Shown: piece by piece, positions 36,175-45,996 of the stretch
Position numbering within the stretch: the first letter of the stretch is position 1
Layout of the letters: every line of letters begins with the position of its first letter
Source: Prevotellaceae bacterium
GTDB taxonomy: Bacteria; Bacteroidota; Bacteroidia; Bacteroidales; Muribaculaceae
Direction of reading: 5' to 3'
DNA length: 48,332 nucleotides
Assembly: GCA_021772015.1 (NCBI GenBank)
Contig: JAETNS010000018.1
Coordinates: 1 to 48,332 of the forward strand
The notes under the pieces: model-generated
What the model was told of the DNA's origin: nothing
Databases searched by the model: none
What the model saw: the letters and a program-made list of their open reading frames with translations, nothing else
Made by a program: the position numbers and the translations under genes

Positions 36175-36207
36175 CAAAGATAATGATTATATTTTAAAAA
36201 ATCACAA
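36175..36207 (-). promoter_or_regulatory. Predicted promoter of the barrel gene
   Basis: On the minus strand: TTTG at 36204-36207, a 21-base spacer, and TATCTTTG at 36175-36182. It lies 87 bases before the ATG at 36088, in AT-rich DNA. Confidence 0.5.
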
Positions 36208-36304
36208 AAAACACAAAAAAAGTTTTTCTCGCTATCGCTAATAAGTTGCCGGTTAAATTCTTTCTTCAACCTGTGTGGGGAGAGATTGAGGCAGTGATTT
36301 GTCA

Positions 36305-37309
36305 TCAGGCATTCTTGATCGGATCGGGAATCACGCGGCGGCAATTGCGCAGCAGACCGTCAAGTTTGGCCCGCTTGATGGGGGAATGACGCAGGAGTAG
36401 GTTATAGGCAGGCGGCGTGAGGGATAAGATGTAATCGGGTGTCAGGTTCAGCAGAGGCTCGCGGGGCATGAACTCCGGAAGGGGGGCCGGGTGTGGGGAG
36501 TTCCTGAAATGAGGACATGACTCCAGACAGAGGTCACAGCCATATAATGCCAATGGACGGGGCTTGAAGTCATCGGGGAAATCCCCCCGGTGCTCGATTG
36601 TGAGATAGGAATGGCAACGACGGCAGTCGAAACCGGTATGGGGCCGGTCGGGTGATGGCTTCCGATCATGGCTTAGGGCATTGGAGGGGCAGCCCTTTAC
36701 GCAGGCGAGGCAGTCGCCGCAGGTCAGACGGCACGGATCATCTGGAGGAAGCTCGACACGGGTGACAATCTCCGCCAGAAAGAAACACGGGCCTGCGCCG
36801 GGGACTATCAGTTGATGGTTCCGTCCGATGAATCCTATTCCGGCCTCACGCGCCCAATAACGTTCGAGGATCGGGGCTGTGTCGACACATATTCTGGCCT
36901 CCAGGCCGGTCTCTTCCGTCAACCACCGGGCCACCGGGGTCAGTCTGCGCCGCAAAACTTCGTGGTAATCATCCCCCAGGGCATAACGGGCGATCTTGAG
37001 TTTGCCCGGCCTGTAAGGATTGCCGGAATAGTACGGGAATGCCATCGAGATTATGGTGCCACCCGTACGGGGATCGTTCCCCCCGTCAAGTAACAAGGCC
37101 GGATTGCGCCGTATCTCTGTATTGTGTTCCAGATACGCCAGACCTCCATGTCTGTCTTCCGCTATCCATGAAATATAGTTGTCCATCACCGTAGGATCGA
37201 CCTCACGCAACGGTGCGTACCCGACGGCGTAAGCTCCGGCTTCACGCAGTTGTCTCTTAAGCCTGCCGGATAATGGCGATACGGGAATGGATAGAGAGGA
37301 CCGGGTCAT
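36305..37309 (-). CDS. queG: Epoxyqueuosine reductase
   Basis: QueG reduces epoxyqueuosine to queuosine in tRNA using cobalamin and two [4Fe-4S] clusters. The cluster motifs are visible (CGDCLACVKGCP and CDLCLESCP), together with the third-region CRRCHSYLTIEHRG. The catalytic Asp is in CVDTAPILERYWA, and GIGFIGRNHQLIVPGAG is a typical segment. The ATG at 37309 gives 334 residues and sits 17 bases after the deacetylase stop. A longer start at 37372 would overlap that gene. Queuosine and cobalamin use connect it loosely to the adenosyltransferase gene elsewhere in the window. Confidence 0.93.
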   Translation of the reverse strand: MTRSSLSIPVSPLSGRLKRQLREAGAYAVGYAPLREVDPTVMDNYISWIAEDRHGGLAYLEHNTEIRRNPALLLDGGNDPRTGGTIISMAFPYYSGNPYRPGKLKIARYALGDDYHEVLRRRLTPVARWLTEETGLEARICVDTAPILERYWAREAGIGFIGRNHQLIVPGAGPCFFLAEIVTRVELPPDDPCRLTCGDCLACVKGCPSNALSHDRKPSPDRPHTGFDCRRCHSYLTIEHRGDFPDDFKPRPLALYGCDLCLESCPHFRNSPHPAPLPEFMPREPLLNLTPDYILSLTPPAYNLLLRHSPIKRAKLDGLLRNCRRVIPDPIKNA

Positions 37310-37326
37310 TGTTGTGTGTCGGATGA

Positions 37327-37944
37327 TCACATGGGAAGCTTCTCGAATGAATATCCGCGTGAACGGAGCCATTCGATGGCCTTTGGCAGGACAGCTTTCA
37401 TGTTTTTCTCCGCTTTGAGGGAGTCATGGAAAACGATGATGGAACCGTTGCGGGCAAACCGCTTCACATTGTTGAAGACCTTGTCGGGGGTCAGCTTCTT
37501 GGAATAGTCGCGGGTCACCAGGTCATACATGACGATATTGTAGCGGTCTTTGATGGCGCGGGCCTGTTTCCACCGCAGCAGGCCGTGGGGTGGCCGGAAA
37601 AGCGGGCTGTCGATCAAGTCGTTGGCCTCCGTGATGTCATGCATGTAACGGTAAGAGGAGACTTTCATCCCCTGCAGATGGTGCATCGTATGGTTGCCTA
37701 CGCTGTGGCCGCGCCTTTTGACCTCCTCGTAGAGCTGGGGATTGCGCGCGACGTTGTCGCCGACCATGAAGAACGTCGCCTTTATGCCATACCTGTCGAG
37801 GGTGTCGAGCACCCACGGGGTGACTTCCGGTATGGGGCCGTCGTCGAAAGTCAGGAAGACAGCTTTCTGGCGGTTCTTCTTGATTCGCCATATGGCCTCC
37901 GGGAAGAGGAGGCGGTAGAATAGTGGCGGACGCTCGATCAGCAT
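37327..37944 (-). CDS. Polysaccharide deacetylase (NodB/CE4) family protein
   Basis: CE4 enzymes remove N-acetyl or O-acetyl groups from peptidoglycan, chitin-like or surface polysaccharides. The metal-binding NodB motifs are present: FLTFDDGP, RRGHSVGNHTMHH, LFRPPHGLLR and the late SIIVFHDSLKAEKNM. No signal peptide is evident, but the N-terminus has a hydrophobic patch, so the location is unclear. The 205-residue length is compact. It starts 4 bases after the DUF2723 gene and is followed by queG, so all three are probably one transcript. Confidence 0.87.
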   Translation of the reverse strand: MLIERPPLFYRLLFPEAIWRIKKNRQKAVFLTFDDGPIPEVTPWVLDTLDRYGIKATFFMVGDNVARNPQLYEEVKRRGHSVGNHTMHHLQGMKVSSYRYMHDITEANDLIDSPLFRPPHGLLRWKQARAIKDRYNIVMYDLVTRDYSKKLTPDKVFNNVKRFARNGSIIVFHDSLKAEKNMKAVLPKAIEWLRSRGYSFEKLPM

Positions 37945-37948
37945 TTTC

Positions 37949-40900
37949 TTAACGGTTCGGCAGATATGCCTCCAGATCGTCGAGGTTTATCCCTTTCTTC
38001 GACAGGGATTCGCTCAGTACTTTCAGGTCGCCCCCCTCCTCGGCGTAAAGCTGGAGGAGCAGGTAGAGGTATGTCGGGACATACCGGTCGGTGGCCGAGA
38101 GGCCGGAGAAACCGCTGCCGGGCAATGAGCGGCGAAGCTCGTTGAAATAGGGGAGGTACGCCCCGTAGCGTTCGATCTCACCGAGGGTGATCTTCATCCC
38201 CTTGTCATACAGCTTCTCGTCGCCGGTCTGGGCGGCAAGGCGCAGATATACATCGGCGATCTGATAGCCTGTCTGGATGGAATAGGGGGAGACGCGTGTG
38301 GGAAGCTTCTCCTCTATCATGTCGAGTATGCGGGCCGCCTTGGTGAAGCGGTCGGCGGCATAGACAGCGTCTGTCTTTTTGCCTCCAACAGAGTCAAGAG
38401 CCTCCATCCCTTCAACATAGAGGGCCATCGCCAGGTCGGCCATCGCCGTCCGGTGGGTAGTGACCATGCGGCGCACTGTCTCGTCGAGATAGACATCTCC
38501 ATCTTTACCGAGCTTGTCAAGCCCGCCCCAGCGGAACTTCTCCGTGACGTTGGCATACATCTTGTCGGTGTCGATCCATGTCTCCGCGCTTCCGTCAGGA
38601 TTGAGGATCGGGGACACCTGGTATGCCAGACCGGTGTTGCGCATGTACGGGGAGAGTGACAGGTAATATTCGTCAGGCACCGTCATGGCGAAGTAAGCCG
38701 GGCGGTTCCATCCCTCCTTGGCCTGCGTGGCGATCATGTCTATCGAAAGAGCCTGGCTGAGGGTCGCCCCTCCTACAGGATTCTTGGGATCGCGGTATAG
38801 GGCGATGTCGATGGTCTCCTCGGCGGCTGGGAGTTCCCTTTCTGATATTACCCCGGCCTTGGCGGCAGCCTCGGCGTTCGACGGGATGTACATATATGGC
38901 ATCCTCATTACGCGCGCCCCTTTCCATGTGGCCTCGGGATTGTGGTAGAGGTCATCGAGCGAAGTGAACACATTGACTGTGTCAGTCACCATGTTCTCCG
39001 GGTCGTAGTAGCTGAATTGCAGGCGGTCGTAGGCGTAGTCGGCGGGTTTGGCCGAGAACTTGAGTCCGGCCGCTCCGTCGGTGGCTACCTTCATCTGGTT
39101 GGCGTACCAGTCTGTTGTGAGGTATGACAGGTTGACCACGCGGACATCCGTGCGGTAGCCCTCTACCTCCTGGGCATACCAGAGGGGGAAGGTGTCGTTG
39201 TCTCCGTTTGTGAAGATTATTCCGTTGGGGGCGACGCTCGACAGGTAGTTCATGCCGAAATCGCGGGTGGTGTAGCGTCCCGAACGGTCATGGTCATCCC
39301 ATGTCTGTGACACCATCTGGGCCGGGATCAGCAGCCCGACAACGAGTGTCACACCGGCGATGGCAAGCGCGGTCTTCCGGCTCTTCTCCGGGTCTGTTTT
39401 CCCATCCTTGGGTGCTTTAAGCCCTTCGCGCACAGCCTCCGGGTTGTTCATCAGCCAGTTAACGAGAGTCCACAGTCCGGCCACACCCATGCCGATCCAG
39501 ATGGCGAAGGCGTAGAATGACCCGGCGAAAGCGTAGTCTCGCTCACGGGGTTGCAACGGCGGTTGATTGAGATACAGCACTATGGCAAGTCCGGTCATGA
39601 AGAAAAAGAAGAATATCACCCAGAACTGCTCGATTCCTCTCTTGGATCGGAACGCCTGCCATGACAGGCCAATGATGCCCATCAGCAGCGGCAGCATATA
39701 GAACACGTTGTGGCCTTTGTTGCCCTTGCCATACTCGTCGGGCAGCAGGCTCTGGTCGCCAAGGCGGTAGTTGTCAATGACGGGGATACCTGAAATCCAG
39801 TTGCCTCGGTTGGCCTGTCCCTCCCCGGCGATGTCGTTCTGGCGGCCGGCGAAGTTCCACATGAAATAACGCCAGTACATGTGGTCGATCTGATAGCGGA
39901 AGAAATAGCGCAGGTTCTGGAGATAGGAGGGCCGTTTCATCGCCATAGACTGGACGGTGTTACCGTCAGCGTCGACCACTACCGGAGTCTCGACAGAGGG
40001 GAGATCCTCCTCCGTCGCGTTGATCCATTCGAGATAAGCCTGAGGATGGGATCCGGCGGTGGAATACATGCGCGGGAACAGCATCTTCGGAGTCATCTCG
40101 TATTTGAATTCCTCCTGTTTTGCGACATAGCTGTCAGGCTGGTCGGGAGAGGTCTTGACTCCTTTGTTGTAGACCGTCTTCCCCGGACGGCGGAGTATGT
40201 CATAACTGTAGCCGTCGGGCTGCAGCTGATACATCACGGATGACTTGAAGGTGTGGCCGTAGAGCAGCGGTGTCTCCCCGTATTGCTCGCGGTTAAGGTA
40301 GGAACCGAGAGAGAAGACATTGTCGGGGGCGTTCTGGTTCATCGGCGGATTCGCATGTGAGCGGATCAGCAACAGGGCGTAGCTGGAGTATCCGACAAAG
40401 ATCACCAACACGCTCAAGGAGGCGATGGTCAGGATCCTGACGGGGAGCTTCTTGGCTCCCCACAGCCATGCGGCCAAGGCTCCGAGCAGGATCACCGGGA
40501 TCCAGAGGGAGCTGCCGATGAAGGGGATTCCCGAAAGCAGTATCGCTGTCAGGAAAGACCAGCGGATGGCTGTCACGGATTTCTGCTTGTAGAGCGCGCT
40601 GACAGACCATATCATGACAGCCAGGAAGAGGATCGTATAGACAAGCACTCCGACGTTGTAGCTCATCCCGAGGGTGTTGACAAAGAACAGCTCGAAATAC
40701 TGGGCTACCTCGATGAATCCTGGCACAAGGCCGAAGAGGATCAGTGCGACGATCGCCCCGGCGACGCAGAGCGCGATAAGCGAGCCTGTCGCGGTGGTGT
40801 CCTTGAACTTGCGGTAATAGATGACCAGCACGATCGCAGGGATGCAAAGCAGGTTGAGAAGATGGACCGCGATCGAGACACCGATAATATATGCGATAAG

Positions 40901-41440
40901 TATCAGGTAACGGTCGCTGTGGGGCAGATCGGCCCGGTTTTCCCATTTCAGTATCAGCCAGAACACCAGTGCGGTGCAGAAACTCGAGAAAGCGTAAACC
41001 TCACCTTCGACGGCCGAGAACCAGAAGGTGTCACTCCATGTGTAGGCCAGCGCGCCGCATAGTCCCGATCCGAAGATGACGAGCATCTTGGTAAGGCTGA
41101 CTTCTGTAGCGTCATCCTTGACTATCAGTCGTTTGACAAGATGGGTTATGGTCCAGAAGAGCAACAGGATCGTGCCTGCCGAAAGCAACGCCGACATAGA
41201 GTTTACCATCAATGCCGCCTTTGTCATGTCGCCTCCGGCGAAGTTGACGAAGAAACGGGCCGCGAGCATGAATATCGGGTTGCCCGGCGGATGGCCAACC
41301 TCAAGTTTCACACCCTGCGAGATGAATTCCGGGCAGTCCCAGAAACTCGCCGTGGGCTCCACTGTCATAAGGTAAGTGAAGGCGGCCACCACGAAGCAGA
41401 GCCACCCAAGCACGTCATTGTAAAGTCTGTATTTCTTCAT
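37949..41440 (-). CDS. DUF2723 family GT-C-like membrane glycosyltransferase
   Basis: A large multi-spanning membrane protein (1163 residues from the ATG at 41440). The N-terminal DUF2723 domain has the conserved EPTASFWDCPEFISQGVKLE and VGHPPGNPIF segments, whose acidic residues resemble GT-C active sites, followed by at least ten membrane segments. The C-terminal half is largely soluble and helical, with a DNDTFPLWYAQEVEGYRTDV segment. The family is thought to glycosylate proteins or lipids in Bacteroidetes. An in-frame ATG at 41491 is also possible, since it is downstream of the predicted promoter. I prefer 41440, matching the MKKYRLYN start common in the family (recalled). Confidence 0.82.
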   Translation of the reverse strand: MKKYRLYNDVLGWLCFVVAAFTYLMTVEPTASFWDCPEFISQGVKLEVGHPPGNPIFMLAARFFVNFAGGDMTKAALMVNSMSALLSAGTILLLFWTITHLVKRLIVKDDATEVSLTKMLVIFGSGLCGALAYTWSDTFWFSAVEGEVYAFSSFCTALVFWLILKWENRADLPHSDRYLILIAYIIGVSIAVHLLNLLCIPAIVLVIYYRKFKDTTATGSLIALCVAGAIVALILFGLVPGFIEVAQYFELFFVNTLGMSYNVGVLVYTILFLAVMIWSVSALYKQKSVTAIRWSFLTAILLSGIPFIGSSLWIPVILLGALAAWLWGAKKLPVRILTIASLSVLVIFVGYSSYALLLIRSHANPPMNQNAPDNVFSLGSYLNREQYGETPLLYGHTFKSSVMYQLQPDGYSYDILRRPGKTVYNKGVKTSPDQPDSYVAKQEEFKYEMTPKMLFPRMYSTAGSHPQAYLEWINATEEDLPSVETPVVVDADGNTVQSMAMKRPSYLQNLRYFFRYQIDHMYWRYFMWNFAGRQNDIAGEGQANRGNWISGIPVIDNYRLGDQSLLPDEYGKGNKGHNVFYMLPLLMGIIGLSWQAFRSKRGIEQFWVIFFFFFMTGLAIVLYLNQPPLQPRERDYAFAGSFYAFAIWIGMGVAGLWTLVNWLMNNPEAVREGLKAPKDGKTDPEKSRKTALAIAGVTLVVGLLIPAQMVSQTWDDHDRSGRYTTRDFGMNYLSSVAPNGIIFTNGDNDTFPLWYAQEVEGYRTDVRVVNLSYLTTDWYANQMKVATDGAAGLKFSAKPADYAYDRLQFSYYDPENMVTDTVNVFTSLDDLYHNPEATWKGARVMRMPYMYIPSNAEAAAKAGVISERELPAAEETIDIALYRDPKNPVGGATLSQALSIDMIATQAKEGWNRPAYFAMTVPDEYYLSLSPYMRNTGLAYQVSPILNPDGSAETWIDTDKMYANVTEKFRWGGLDKLGKDGDVYLDETVRRMVTTHRTAMADLAMALYVEGMEALDSVGGKKTDAVYAADRFTKAARILDMIEEKLPTRVSPYSIQTGYQIADVYLRLAAQTGDEKLYDKGMKITLGEIERYGAYLPYFNELRRSLPGSGFSGLSATDRYVPTYLYLLLQLYAEEGGDLKVLSESLSKKGINLDDLEAYLPNR

Positions 41441-41516
41441 TTTCTCGATGAGTCGTTTCAGTCGGCCTCGGCCTCCCGGCCATCGGCTCATGCGGGCATA
41501 ACCCGCTTACAACCTG

Positions 41517-41547
41517 CAAAATTAGCAAAACCCCTCCATCCCCCAAA
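41517..41547 (-). promoter_or_regulatory. Predicted promoter of the DUF2723 gene
   Basis: On the minus strand: TTTG at 41544-41547, a 19-base spacer, and TAATTTTG at 41517-41524. A near-perfect match to the consensus. It probably drives the glycosyltransferase, deacetylase and queG genes. Confidence 0.7.
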
Positions 41548-41632
41548 ATATTTCATCGCTTTTAATCTTTTTTTGATCTGGCTTCAGGGCTTTAAGGACT
41601 TTAAAGACTTTTATAGATTCAAAACTGAATAC

Positions 41633-41707
41633 GAACCATTCTGACAACACCCTCACCCTCCGGACAAAAATTAGACGCTGTGCCAAAATTTTGAATTTTG
41701 ACACAGC
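41633..41707 (-). terminator. Terminator, hairpin family copy C
   Basis: The arms 41677-41689 and 41695-41707 form a 13-bp stem with one C.A on the plus strand, which becomes G.U on the minus-strand RNA. It lies 31 bases past the stop of the secreted protein gene ending at 41738. The flank 41633-41670 repeats copy A (75-113) with few differences. Confidence 0.75.
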
Positions 41708-41737
41708 CTCCCGCGACGGTATTATGGTCGTGATGGG

Positions 41738-43942
41738 TTATCTGGCGAGGATCTTGCGGGCCGTGCCGTCGGCAAGGCGTTCGATGATGAGCTGCCCCGG
41801 AGCGGGACGGTCAACGCGGACACCTTGTAAAGTGTAGCGGGCGACAACTCCGGCATTGCTGTCGGCCGCTACGGCATCCACACCACCGGCCATGTTGATC
41901 TTGAATGCGGGTGAGATGGTCTGGGTCATGGTGTTGCCGGCATCGTCGGTCATGGTTACGCGGAGATCATACCACTGGTCGGTGCTGGGTCGGCACACTT
42001 GACCGAGGTTGACGCGGTAGAAGTGGCCGAAGCCGGGCATGAAGTACATTTCGGGGATTTCTGCCGATTCGAGTTCCGAGAAGTCGTTCTGGCCGCGCGG
42101 GGCGTATTCGACTTTGACCTGCGCTTGGGATTCGGTGTACCACATCTCATTTGCGGAGGGGTCACCCCCTTGGGTGAAGTCGCCTCCGGCAAATTCGATG
42201 GAGCCATCTTCGGCGCGGTCAAAACGGTTGGTTATCTGGCCTGCAGCGTTGCGGTAGTGGAGCATCTGGAGGGTAGGAACCCACCAGTCGGAGTTATTTT
42301 CGTCATAGGTGAATTCGGTGACATTGCTGCCGGGGATACCATCGACCTCGATATTGGTGTTGGTGAAAACAGTGCGGATTTTGGACTTGACACCATCTGC
42401 GTCGAAGGGTCGCCCCTGCATGATTTCCACATACCGGGCATAATTGTCACAGATGACCTCGCCATCGGCTGTTACCGTTACTTTAAGAGGGGCATCATCA
42501 ACAAGACGCATCTCACCTCCAATACCCAGGTAAAGAGGGGTCGTGACAGCTCCCGGACCCTGCGGGGTGTCGAATTTCTGTGTGTTGAGAGCACATACCG
42601 GAACACTTGATCCCATAGGTTCAAGCCGAAGTCCGACGGGATAAGAGAAGGCAGGATGACCGGGATAGTTTGGTGATGGTTCGTCTGTCCTAACTCCTTC
42701 AGGGACGGAATAAATCCAGTGATATTTGTGGGAATCATGAGTGGCGTGGAGAAATTCCCACTCTCCGTTTCGTGCCACCATGGGTTGCTCCCAAGTGGCC
42801 TGATAGGATTTCAGATAATCTCCGATGATGCTGCCGTGGATCCATGTTGTTTCGTCGAATATGCAACTTTGCACCATGATATCGCTCATTATCTTTCCAT
42901 CTTTAAAGAGAGGGGAAGAGGATACGTGCTTACGATATTTCATGTCGGGAGTTATATAGCTGCCGGATATTGTCTGATTGGGTACATTGCCGAACACGGA
43001 TAGCGAGAACTGGTATATGCCCTCATATGTCTCCACCTTTTCAGGGCTGTAATATGGTGAGTGATAAGATGGTTCATTGTAATCGAGGTAAGCGCCAGTG
43101 TTGGTCAGCCGGGTGTCGGCATTTGTCAGCGGAGATGCCGCATGAACGAGGTATTGGTCTCCCTGCTCGTTGTCGAGCAGTGCGAAAGTCGAGATATACC
43201 ACCCTTCCGGGAAATCATTTGTATAATAGCTGTTGTATACCCATGGTGCAAAGTTGTCACTTTCATAAGACCATCGTGACTGGCAACCAACAACCCATGA
43301 GCCTGCCTTTTCGGGCCCCAGAACTGTAAACATCTCCGTGTACCCCACGTTGGCGCCATCCCAATCAAGCGAGCCGTCCTCCTTTAGCTTGGGAAATATA
43401 AAATCGCTGCCGTCAGGAGCCGTCGGGGCAAAAGTGTAATGGTGAACAGCCTCCGACTTTTTGAAGTCCACAATGACATCCCCTTCAGCCGGAATTTTCT
43501 TGTACAGCCAGTTTTGATTATTGCGGTCCCTTGCTGGTTTCGTGGTATTATCGTTAAACGATATTATCAGCTCATATTCGAGATTTGGGACAGCGGTGAA
43601 AATAAACCCGCCATCTTCAGTCGGCTCGGCATTGTCAAAAATCTGCCAATGCTCTTCTTCGGATGTCAGGCCTCCGTCGCGTGCCACATACACATCCATT
43701 CCCTCCATGGCTGCCGGATTCAGCTCGTCACACTTGACGGTGACTCGGCGCGTAGTGGTCCAGCCTGGGTTTTCGGGGAGATGTGCCTTGGGTGCCCGCA
43801 TGGATGGTGAATGGAGAGCAACAGGAGCTGCATTGTGACGGTCACCGGCGAGAAGATGTTCATTCCTGACAAGTGTCGGGGGCGCGGCAATGGCGACGAC
43901 AGCAGTCGCGATGGAGAGCAGCAACGTGGTAGTTCTTGACAT
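41738..43942 (-). CDS. Secreted protein of unknown function with T9SS-type tail
   Basis: A 734-residue protein with a signal peptide (TTTLLLSIATAVVAIAAP) and a C-terminal sorting-like tail (VARYTLQGVRVDRPAPGQLI, then IERLADGTARKILAR). The body is rich in aromatics, Asn and Gly and appears all-beta. Segments such as KAGSWVVGCQSRWSYESDNF and FAPWVYNSYYTNDFPEGWYI suggest propeller-like or jelly-roll domains, but I recognise no family. A probable PorU substrate, exported or surface-bound. It is divergent from the regulator gene at 44235. Confidence 0.65.
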   Translation of the reverse strand: MSRTTTLLLSIATAVVAIAAPPTLVRNEHLLAGDRHNAAPVALHSPSMRAPKAHLPENPGWTTTRRVTVKCDELNPAAMEGMDVYVARDGGLTSEEEHWQIFDNAEPTEDGGFIFTAVPNLEYELIISFNDNTTKPARDRNNQNWLYKKIPAEGDVIVDFKKSEAVHHYTFAPTAPDGSDFIFPKLKEDGSLDWDGANVGYTEMFTVLGPEKAGSWVVGCQSRWSYESDNFAPWVYNSYYTNDFPEGWYISTFALLDNEQGDQYLVHAASPLTNADTRLTNTGAYLDYNEPSYHSPYYSPEKVETYEGIYQFSLSVFGNVPNQTISGSYITPDMKYRKHVSSSPLFKDGKIMSDIMVQSCIFDETTWIHGSIIGDYLKSYQATWEQPMVARNGEWEFLHATHDSHKYHWIYSVPEGVRTDEPSPNYPGHPAFSYPVGLRLEPMGSSVPVCALNTQKFDTPQGPGAVTTPLYLGIGGEMRLVDDAPLKVTVTADGEVICDNYARYVEIMQGRPFDADGVKSKIRTVFTNTNIEVDGIPGSNVTEFTYDENNSDWWVPTLQMLHYRNAAGQITNRFDRAEDGSIEFAGGDFTQGGDPSANEMWYTESQAQVKVEYAPRGQNDFSELESAEIPEMYFMPGFGHFYRVNLGQVCRPSTDQWYDLRVTMTDDAGNTMTQTISPAFKINMAGGVDAVAADSNAGVVARYTLQGVRVDRPAPGQLIIERLADGTARKILAR

Positions 43943-43989
43943 AATGTAGAAATTTATAGTTTGAAAATGGGAAAGAGTGTCCTCGACGG

Positions 43990-43997
43990 CAAATTTA
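43990..43997 (-). promoter_or_regulatory. Predicted -7 box of the unknown secreted protein
   Basis: Reads TAAATTTG on the minus strand, 47 bases before the ATG at 43942. A TTG lies 22 bases further upstream, slightly beyond the usual spacing. Confidence 0.35.
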
Positions 43998-44188
43998 AGT
44001 CGCCGGTGAGGGGTATGAGCAACGGAGATTCACTTCTTATGCGCTTACCGCCGTGACGCAGTACACTGCTTTAACTCATGTGAAATATGCAAGTCTTTGA
44101 TTCTAAGGTATGTTCGAGGGAGATTTATAATATATTAAAATGAGTGTTGCAGTGATCCCCGAATGGGTGTTTAGTGGGATGACAGCGC

Positions 44189-44218
44189 TTGTGGTCACGA
44201 TTAAATTTACTAATTTTG
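44189..44218 (+). promoter_or_regulatory. Predicted promoter of the TPR/LuxR regulator
   Basis: TTG at 44189-44191, a 19-base spacer, TAATTTTG at 44211-44218. A good consensus match, 16 bases before the ATG at 44235. Confidence 0.65.
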
Positions 44219-44234
44219 CTTTAAAATCTTATGA

Positions 44235-45923
44235 ATGATGTTCCTGACGGTTAAGAAAATTTTAATTGCTGTTTTGCCGGCTCTGATGTGGGGCATAGAT
44301 GGGACGGCGCAGCTTCGCGACACTTATTGGCGCGGCATTGTCGCCGACACCACGCAGGCCGCCGGGCAGCGACTACAGTTTGTAGACTCGCTGCTGGCCA
44401 TGCCGGGGTGTGACAGTCTGGATCTGCTTGATACCAAGGGGACGATATTGTATGAGCAACTTAGGTATGCCGAAGCCGCGCGGGTTTATAGTGAGATGTG
44501 GTGTCGCCGCGACGAAATGACGGAACGCCGGCGCGTTGAGACGGGACGGATGGTGTTTCGCTCACTGTCAAACGCGGGGCAGTTCTCAGGCGCGGTTCGT
44601 CAGGCGATAGAGTTTATCAGGATGGAGAAGCCCGATGAACTGCGGGTTTATGATGCGGATGCTTATGCGCTGATGGCTTTTTCGAAGATTGAGTTCGGAA
44701 TGGGTGATAACGCGCTACGCGAGCTGGCGCGGGCCGACTCGGTGATGAGGGTGTGGGGGCCTCGTGCGGCGGAAGCTGATGTCAGGGTTATGGAGATGGT
44801 GCTGTTGAGGACGCGGGCATCGTTTCTGACCGTCGAGAGGCGGTTCGAAGAGGCGCTTAAGACGGTGGAGCAGGCAATGGAGATTGCCCCTGACCGGCTG
44901 ACCCGCGACAACCTGACATCTTATATCGGGGATATCTATATGTATGCGGGTGAAAACGGTATTGCCGAACGCTACTACCGCAAGGTTCTTGAGTCGCCGT
45001 ATTCCTACCGTAACCGTGGTGTCACGGTTTGTAACTTCATGGATATGCTCGTGAGGGAAGGGCGCAGCGGCGAGGCGTTGGATATTTTTGAGGATAACAT
45101 AGGACGCATACCCACCGATCAGAGGGATGTGTTGTATACCAACTTACTTACCAAACGAGGCTATGCGCTGGCTGGAACGGGGCGTTGGCAGCAGGCGTAT
45201 GAGACGATTAAGGAGGCGAAGCTGACGCGCGACTCGCTCAATGAGGCTTTCCTTGCTGACGATCAGCTTGCGCTGTATGACCTGGAGCTTGTCAACCAGG
45301 AGCGTGGCGAGGCTATAGCGCGTGCGCGGGGGTTAAGTCGATGGCTGATGGCAGTCATCGGTGTGCTTGCCGGTGCGGTGGGTGTGTGCGCATGGGCGCT
45401 CCTGCGGTTGCGCCGCGAGCGGAGGGTATCTCGTGAGGCATCGGGACGTCTTGACGCTGTCGAGGCGCAGCACAGGCAGGAGGTGGAGAAGAAGGACGAA
45501 CGTATCTCGGTTCAAGGGCGTGAGCTTACTGTGACAACATTGCAGTTGGCGCAGATCCAGGAGCTGATGGCCGACCTGCTGTCGATAACTGATAACAGGG
45601 ATGTGTCGGCAGTGCAGCGGCTGCGTGAGATACAGTCGCGTATACGCCAGACGGATATGCAGGGAAACATGTGGGAAATGTTCAAGGCCTATTTCGAGCA
45701 GACCAATCCTGACTTTTTCAAGATTCTATATGAGCGCCATCCCGAGCTATCACCGGGGGAGGTTAGGATGTGCGCCTACCTGATGCTTGGACTTACCAAC
45801 AAGGAGATCGCGGGCCTGACCAACAGGTCATACCGAACTGTGGAGAGCATCAAGTATCGTCTTCACAAGAAGCTGGGGCTTGACACGGAGCCTACATCGG
45901 CCTACCTGCGGCGTCTGCGGTGA
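44235..45923 (+). CDS. Membrane TPR protein with C-terminal LuxR-type HTH
   Basis: A Bacteroidetes-style regulator of 562 residues. An N-terminal signal or anchor (ILIAVLPALMWGIDGTAQ) is followed by tetratricopeptide-like helical repeats (about residues 60-350, probably periplasmic). A membrane segment at about 368-390 (WLMAVIGVLAGAVGVCAWAL) and a coiled coil (about 395-450) follow. The end is a LuxR/GerE-type helix-turn-helix: LSPGEVRMCAYLMLGLTNKE and RSYRTVESIKYRLHKKL. It could sense envelope conditions and control transcription from the membrane; targets are unknown. It sits between two secreted-protein genes, which may be targets (inference). Confidence 0.82.
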   Translation: MMFLTVKKILIAVLPALMWGIDGTAQLRDTYWRGIVADTTQAAGQRLQFVDSLLAMPGCDSLDLLDTKGTILYEQLRYAEAARVYSEMWCRRDEMTERRRVETGRMVFRSLSNAGQFSGAVRQAIEFIRMEKPDELRVYDADAYALMAFSKIEFGMGDNALRELARADSVMRVWGPRAAEADVRVMEMVLLRTRASFLTVERRFEEALKTVEQAMEIAPDRLTRDNLTSYIGDIYMYAGENGIAERYYRKVLESPYSYRNRGVTVCNFMDMLVREGRSGEALDIFEDNIGRIPTDQRDVLYTNLLTKRGYALAGTGRWQQAYETIKEAKLTRDSLNEAFLADDQLALYDLELVNQERGEAIARARGLSRWLMAVIGVLAGAVGVCAWALLRLRRERRVSREASGRLDAVEAQHRQEVEKKDERISVQGRELTVTTLQLAQIQELMADLLSITDNRDVSAVQRLREIQSRIRQTDMQGNMWEMFKAYFEQTNPDFFKILYERHPELSPGEVRMCAYLMLGLTNKEIAGLTNRSYRTVESIKYRLHKKLGLDTEPTSAYLRRLR

Positions 45924-45996
45924 GTGGAGGTGATGAGGCTGTGTCAACATCGGAGTGATCCCTGAATTTCAGGCAACCTATAAAAGCCTTCATTAA

